64,000 nt of DNA from Colicola sp045616185. Its GTDB lineage: Bacteria > Bacteroidota > Bacteroidia > Bacteroidales > Paludibacteraceae. Shown in pieces: positions 61,704-64,000 of this stretch (positions within the stretch are counted from its first letter, which is position 1; each line of letters opens with the position of its first letter). The translations under genes and the position numbers were made by a program. The stretch spans positions 52,164-116,163 of the forward strand of contig JAZLGG010000003.1 of the NCBI GenBank assembly GCA_045616185.1, in the 5' to 3' direction. The notes beneath the pieces are model-generated. The model searched no databases, was not told the DNA's origin, and worked only from the letters and a program-made list of their open reading frames with translations.

Positions 61704-63959
61704 ATGGCATATCGTCTTGTCTGCATATATGAAATGTTTGCACACGCGTTACCTCAAATGCGTGTTGAGGTTACGTTAGATAAAGGAAAGTCGGTATCTC
61801 GTTTCGAACGCAAGGTGAGTGTAGAACAACTATACCAAGACGAAGCTATACGCCATTTAGATTTGTTGGCATTACTGAATCAATCAGGGCTATCTTCACA
61901 ACCATTCCGTATTGATGAAAAGTTGCTTCAATCAAGGATTGTGGTAGAAATGCTTGAAAAGCAATCCTATTCATTCACTCAAAACAACGCTAAAGCGAGT
62001 ATAAAAAAAGCAAAGTGTCCTTTGGTTCGGCATCAAGTTATTAATTACCCTAAGGGAGTTTTGCTTGGTGTGGAATTATACATAAACGATATTGCCAATT
62101 GGCATCGAAATGTGATTGTTCGTTTTAGGTATGAGGGAACTATCACTGCATTCTTTCCTCGGTATACAGAAATGCCATATATTGCTAATGGCGAATTACG
62201 TGTGCGAGATCGAGAATTAGAATGTCGGATGCTTGCCGAAATAGAAGACTGGTATGATCGAGAAACAGGCATGGTTGTATTTGATGACTTTGATGTACAT
62301 ACTTTATCTAATTTAGTTAATAATGGGTGGAAAGTTTATGTGGCGAGCGACAAGGATGGATATAAACCCGTAAAAGCACATCAAAGTAGTTCAGGAATTG
62401 TGTGGTTTTCTACTGGGGATTATGAGGAATCTACGTTTGCTCAGCAGTTATTGGATGGATTTCTATATGGAAGAAATTATAGCGAATTTGATGGGAAAAT
62501 TACACTTTTTCAAAAGCAGGATTTGCTGAAAAATGAGGAAGAAACTCTACTCCAGCCATTTATCTCTCCTAAAGACGTTCACCAATTGTATAAGCCTTGT
62601 GTGCCATTAACTCAATTAGAAAATACTCGCATGCAAGAATCATTAAATTTTCATTTGCATGCTCGACTTCGTCCGTATCAAATGGAGGGAGTGAAGTGGT
62701 TGCAATTGCAACGTAAGAATAGTCATAGTTGTCTTCTGGCCGATGAAATGGGTTTAGGTAAGACAATACAGGTCCTTTCTCATCTTTTATGTTTGAAGGT
62801 AACAGATCGTCATCTAATTATTGCTCCTACATCGTTGAAATTTAATTGGCAGAATGAGATTGAGCGTTTTACTCCATCTCTATCGCATCAGATTGATATT
62901 GTCAGTTATGATATGCTTCGAATCCACATTGAAGAATACGTGGGGCAGCAGTATGATACGATTATTATCGATGAAGCGCAAACGATAAAGAATCGTGATA
63001 CTAAGAAATATCTGGCAATAAGTCAGTTACATAGTATACATAAGATAATCCTTACTGGAACACCGATTGAAAATTCGATAGAAGAAATCTGGTCTCTCTT
63101 TATGATTCTAATGCCAGAATTAAGTCTCTTGCATAAAAAACTATATGCAGTCAAGGCTCAGTGTGTTCAAAACTCGTATATTGAATTGACAGGGAGGTTT
63201 CTTAAACCATTTATATTGAGACGTGTCAAAAAGGATGTTCTTAGTGACTTGCCAACAGTTGTCCAGAAAACGGTGTATGTAGAACTTTCAGAACAGGAAC
63301 GTAGGGTGTATGATAATGTGCATTTGAGTGTTCTTCAAGCGTTAAAAACTGGGATGACAGGACGTGTGAATAGTTTGGTCCTAGAGGCCTTGTTGCGATT
63401 ACGTCAAGCTTGTATATCTCCAAAACTATTGCCATCATCATTGTCCCGTGTTGGTGAAGTACAGAGTACAAAACTCAACTTAGTTCTTGATTATGTGATG
63501 CAGTTTATCTCGACGGGTAGTAAGGTTTTGGTTTTTTCTCAATTTGTAGGTGCACTTCATGAGCTGGAATCTATGTTGTCGAAAAATGGTGTTCGTTTTG
63601 CTACACTCTATGGTGATACTCGTAATCGCCAATCCGTGGTGGAAACGTTTAATCAGGATCCTGCTGTTGGTGTGTTTTTGATAAGCCTAAAAGCTGGTGG
63701 TGTGGGGCTAAATCTAACGAAAGCTGATAAGGTGCTTTTATTGGATGATTGGTGGAATCCCGCAGTAGAAGACCAAGCGATAGGTAGAGCACATAGAATA
63801 GGACAGGTGAATAATGTGTTGGTGTTGCGCCTAGTGTGTCAAAATACAATAGAGGAAAAAATACTTTTATTACAAGAACAAAAACGTCAAACGGTAGATA
63901 TGTTCAATGGAATAAAAGAAAATATTTCAATAGACGAAATAAAAGAACTTGTTAGTTAA
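61704..63959 (+). CDS. SNF2-family DNA-dependent ATPase, no zinc finger, in a radical SAM operon
   Basis: The 751-residue protein has an N-terminal region of about 320 residues that I do not recognise. An SNF2 ATPase follows: ADEMGLGKTIQVL (Asp347 region), DEAQ at 423, LTGTPIENSIEEIW, FILRRVKKDVL, VFSQFVGAL and DDWWNPAVEDQAIGRAHRIGQ. It is co-transcribed with the maturase (7-base gap). It differs from the 1,440-residue SNF2 protein at 24293 in size and in lacking a SWIM finger. SNF2 proteins occur in several phage-defence systems, which suggests this operon may act on DNA or sense invading DNA. Confidence 0.9.
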   Translation: MAYRLVCIYEMFAHALPQMRVEVTLDKGKSVSRFERKVSVEQLYQDEAIRHLDLLALLNQSGLSSQPFRIDEKLLQSRIVVEMLEKQSYSFTQNNAKASIKKAKCPLVRHQVINYPKGVLLGVELYINDIANWHRNVIVRFRYEGTITAFFPRYTEMPYIANGELRVRDRELECRMLAEIEDWYDRETGMVVFDDFDVHTLSNLVNNGWKVYVASDKDGYKPVKAHQSSSGIVWFSTGDYEESTFAQQLLDGFLYGRNYSEFDGKITLFQKQDLLKNEEETLLQPFISPKDVHQLYKPCVPLTQLENTRMQESLNFHLHARLRPYQMEGVKWLQLQRKNSHSCLLADEMGLGKTIQVLSHLLCLKVTDRHLIIAPTSLKFNWQNEIERFTPSLSHQIDIVSYDMLRIHIEEYVGQQYDTIIIDEAQTIKNRDTKKYLAISQLHSIHKIILTGTPIENSIEEIWSLFMILMPELSLLHKKLYAVKAQCVQNSYIELTGRFLKPFILRRVKKDVLSDLPTVVQKTVYVELSEQERRVYDNVHLSVLQALKTGMTGRVNSLVLEALLRLRQACISPKLLPSSLSRVGEVQSTKLNLVLDYVMQFISTGSKVLVFSQFVGALHELESMLSKNGVRFATLYGDTRNRQSVVETFNQDPAVGVFLISLKAGGVGLNLTKADKVLLLDDWWNPAVEDQAIGRAHRIGQVNNVLVLRLVCQNTIEEKILLLQEQKRQTVDMFNGIKENISIDEIKELVS

Positions 63960-63961
63960 TT

Positions 63962-64000
63962 ATGGAGAATCTTAGTATAGCATTAAGAGCGTTATTCCTT
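63962..64000 (+). CDS. Start of a further gene of the same operon (cut by window end)
   Basis: ATG at 63962, two bases after the SNF2 stop, opens a frame encoding MENLSIALRALFL before the window ends. The tiny gap suggests another operon member. Nothing can be said about its function. Confidence 0.45.
   Translation, partial: MENLSIALRALFL

Noticed and set aside
1..64000. rRNA or tRNA genes
   Set aside because: I looked for tRNA-like cloverleaf ends and conserved rRNA words in the spacers and saw none.

Overview
This window is from a Bacteroidota genome, most likely order Bacteroidales. Fourteen sites carry the Bacteroidota promoter signature (TTTG or a near match, 19-20 bases, then TAnnTTTG), usually just upstream of a gene. 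The SecA has the large Bacteroidota form (about 1,100 residues, SEC-C zinc motif). Family-level clues include a PorT-like/DUF3078-type barrel, ATP-grasp sugar-transfer proteins, four-helix-bundle proteins and DUF4143 ATPases. The family within the order cannot be settled by reading alone.

Layout. 1-5134: end of a glycan operon (deacetylase, phosphoglycosyl transferase) running into an FAD/Fe-S oxidoreductase. 5167-9633: minus-strand secreted deacetylase and esterase genes, then a RecD-like helicase. 9634-12034: repeat-rich spacer, a promoter followed by a structured leader or RNA, and one glycosyltransferase. 12035-22679: core genes (secA, lgt, a barrel protein, a FISUMP-like secreted protein; on the minus strand panB-nadK-fmt-HD; then a FecCD permease). 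22999-29110: AT-rich accessory block (AAA/DUF4143 ATPase, 1,440-residue SWIM-SNF2 ATPase, four-helix-bundle protein). 29329-55677: a large surface-glycan locus (Wzt-like ATPase without a permease, ATP-grasp enzymes, at least seven glycosyltransferases, deacetylases, acyltransferase, adenylation enzyme with carrier protein, epimerase, CapK-like ligase, nucleotidyltransferase). A tripartite hipBST-like module and a second AAA/DUF4143 gene interrupt it. 56037-58755: a decayed AbiE-like pair and an ATPase/nuclease fusion. 59114-64000: an operon of M42 aminopeptidase, a 36-residue peptide, a radical SAM/SPASM maturase and an SNF2 ATPase, running off the window.

Main observations. (1) The 59-64 kb operon looks like a ribosomally made, radical-SAM-modified peptide system. 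The short peptide gene is followed directly by a hairpin terminator/attenuator, and the last full gene is an SNF2 ATPase. (2) A complete DUF559 endonuclease domain, flanked by GC-rich palindromes, is inserted in frame in the adenylation enzyme. Similar short palindromes or low-complexity repeats sit in frame inside at least four other glycan genes. (3) Two runs of 9 and 10 G lie inside glycan genes. One currently throws a deacetylase out of frame, so the locus looks phase variable. (4) Accessory modules sit at gene junctions flanked by partial copies of the neighbouring glycan genes, and orphan 3' ends of glycosyltransferases are scattered through the spacers, as if the locus is repeatedly shuffled.
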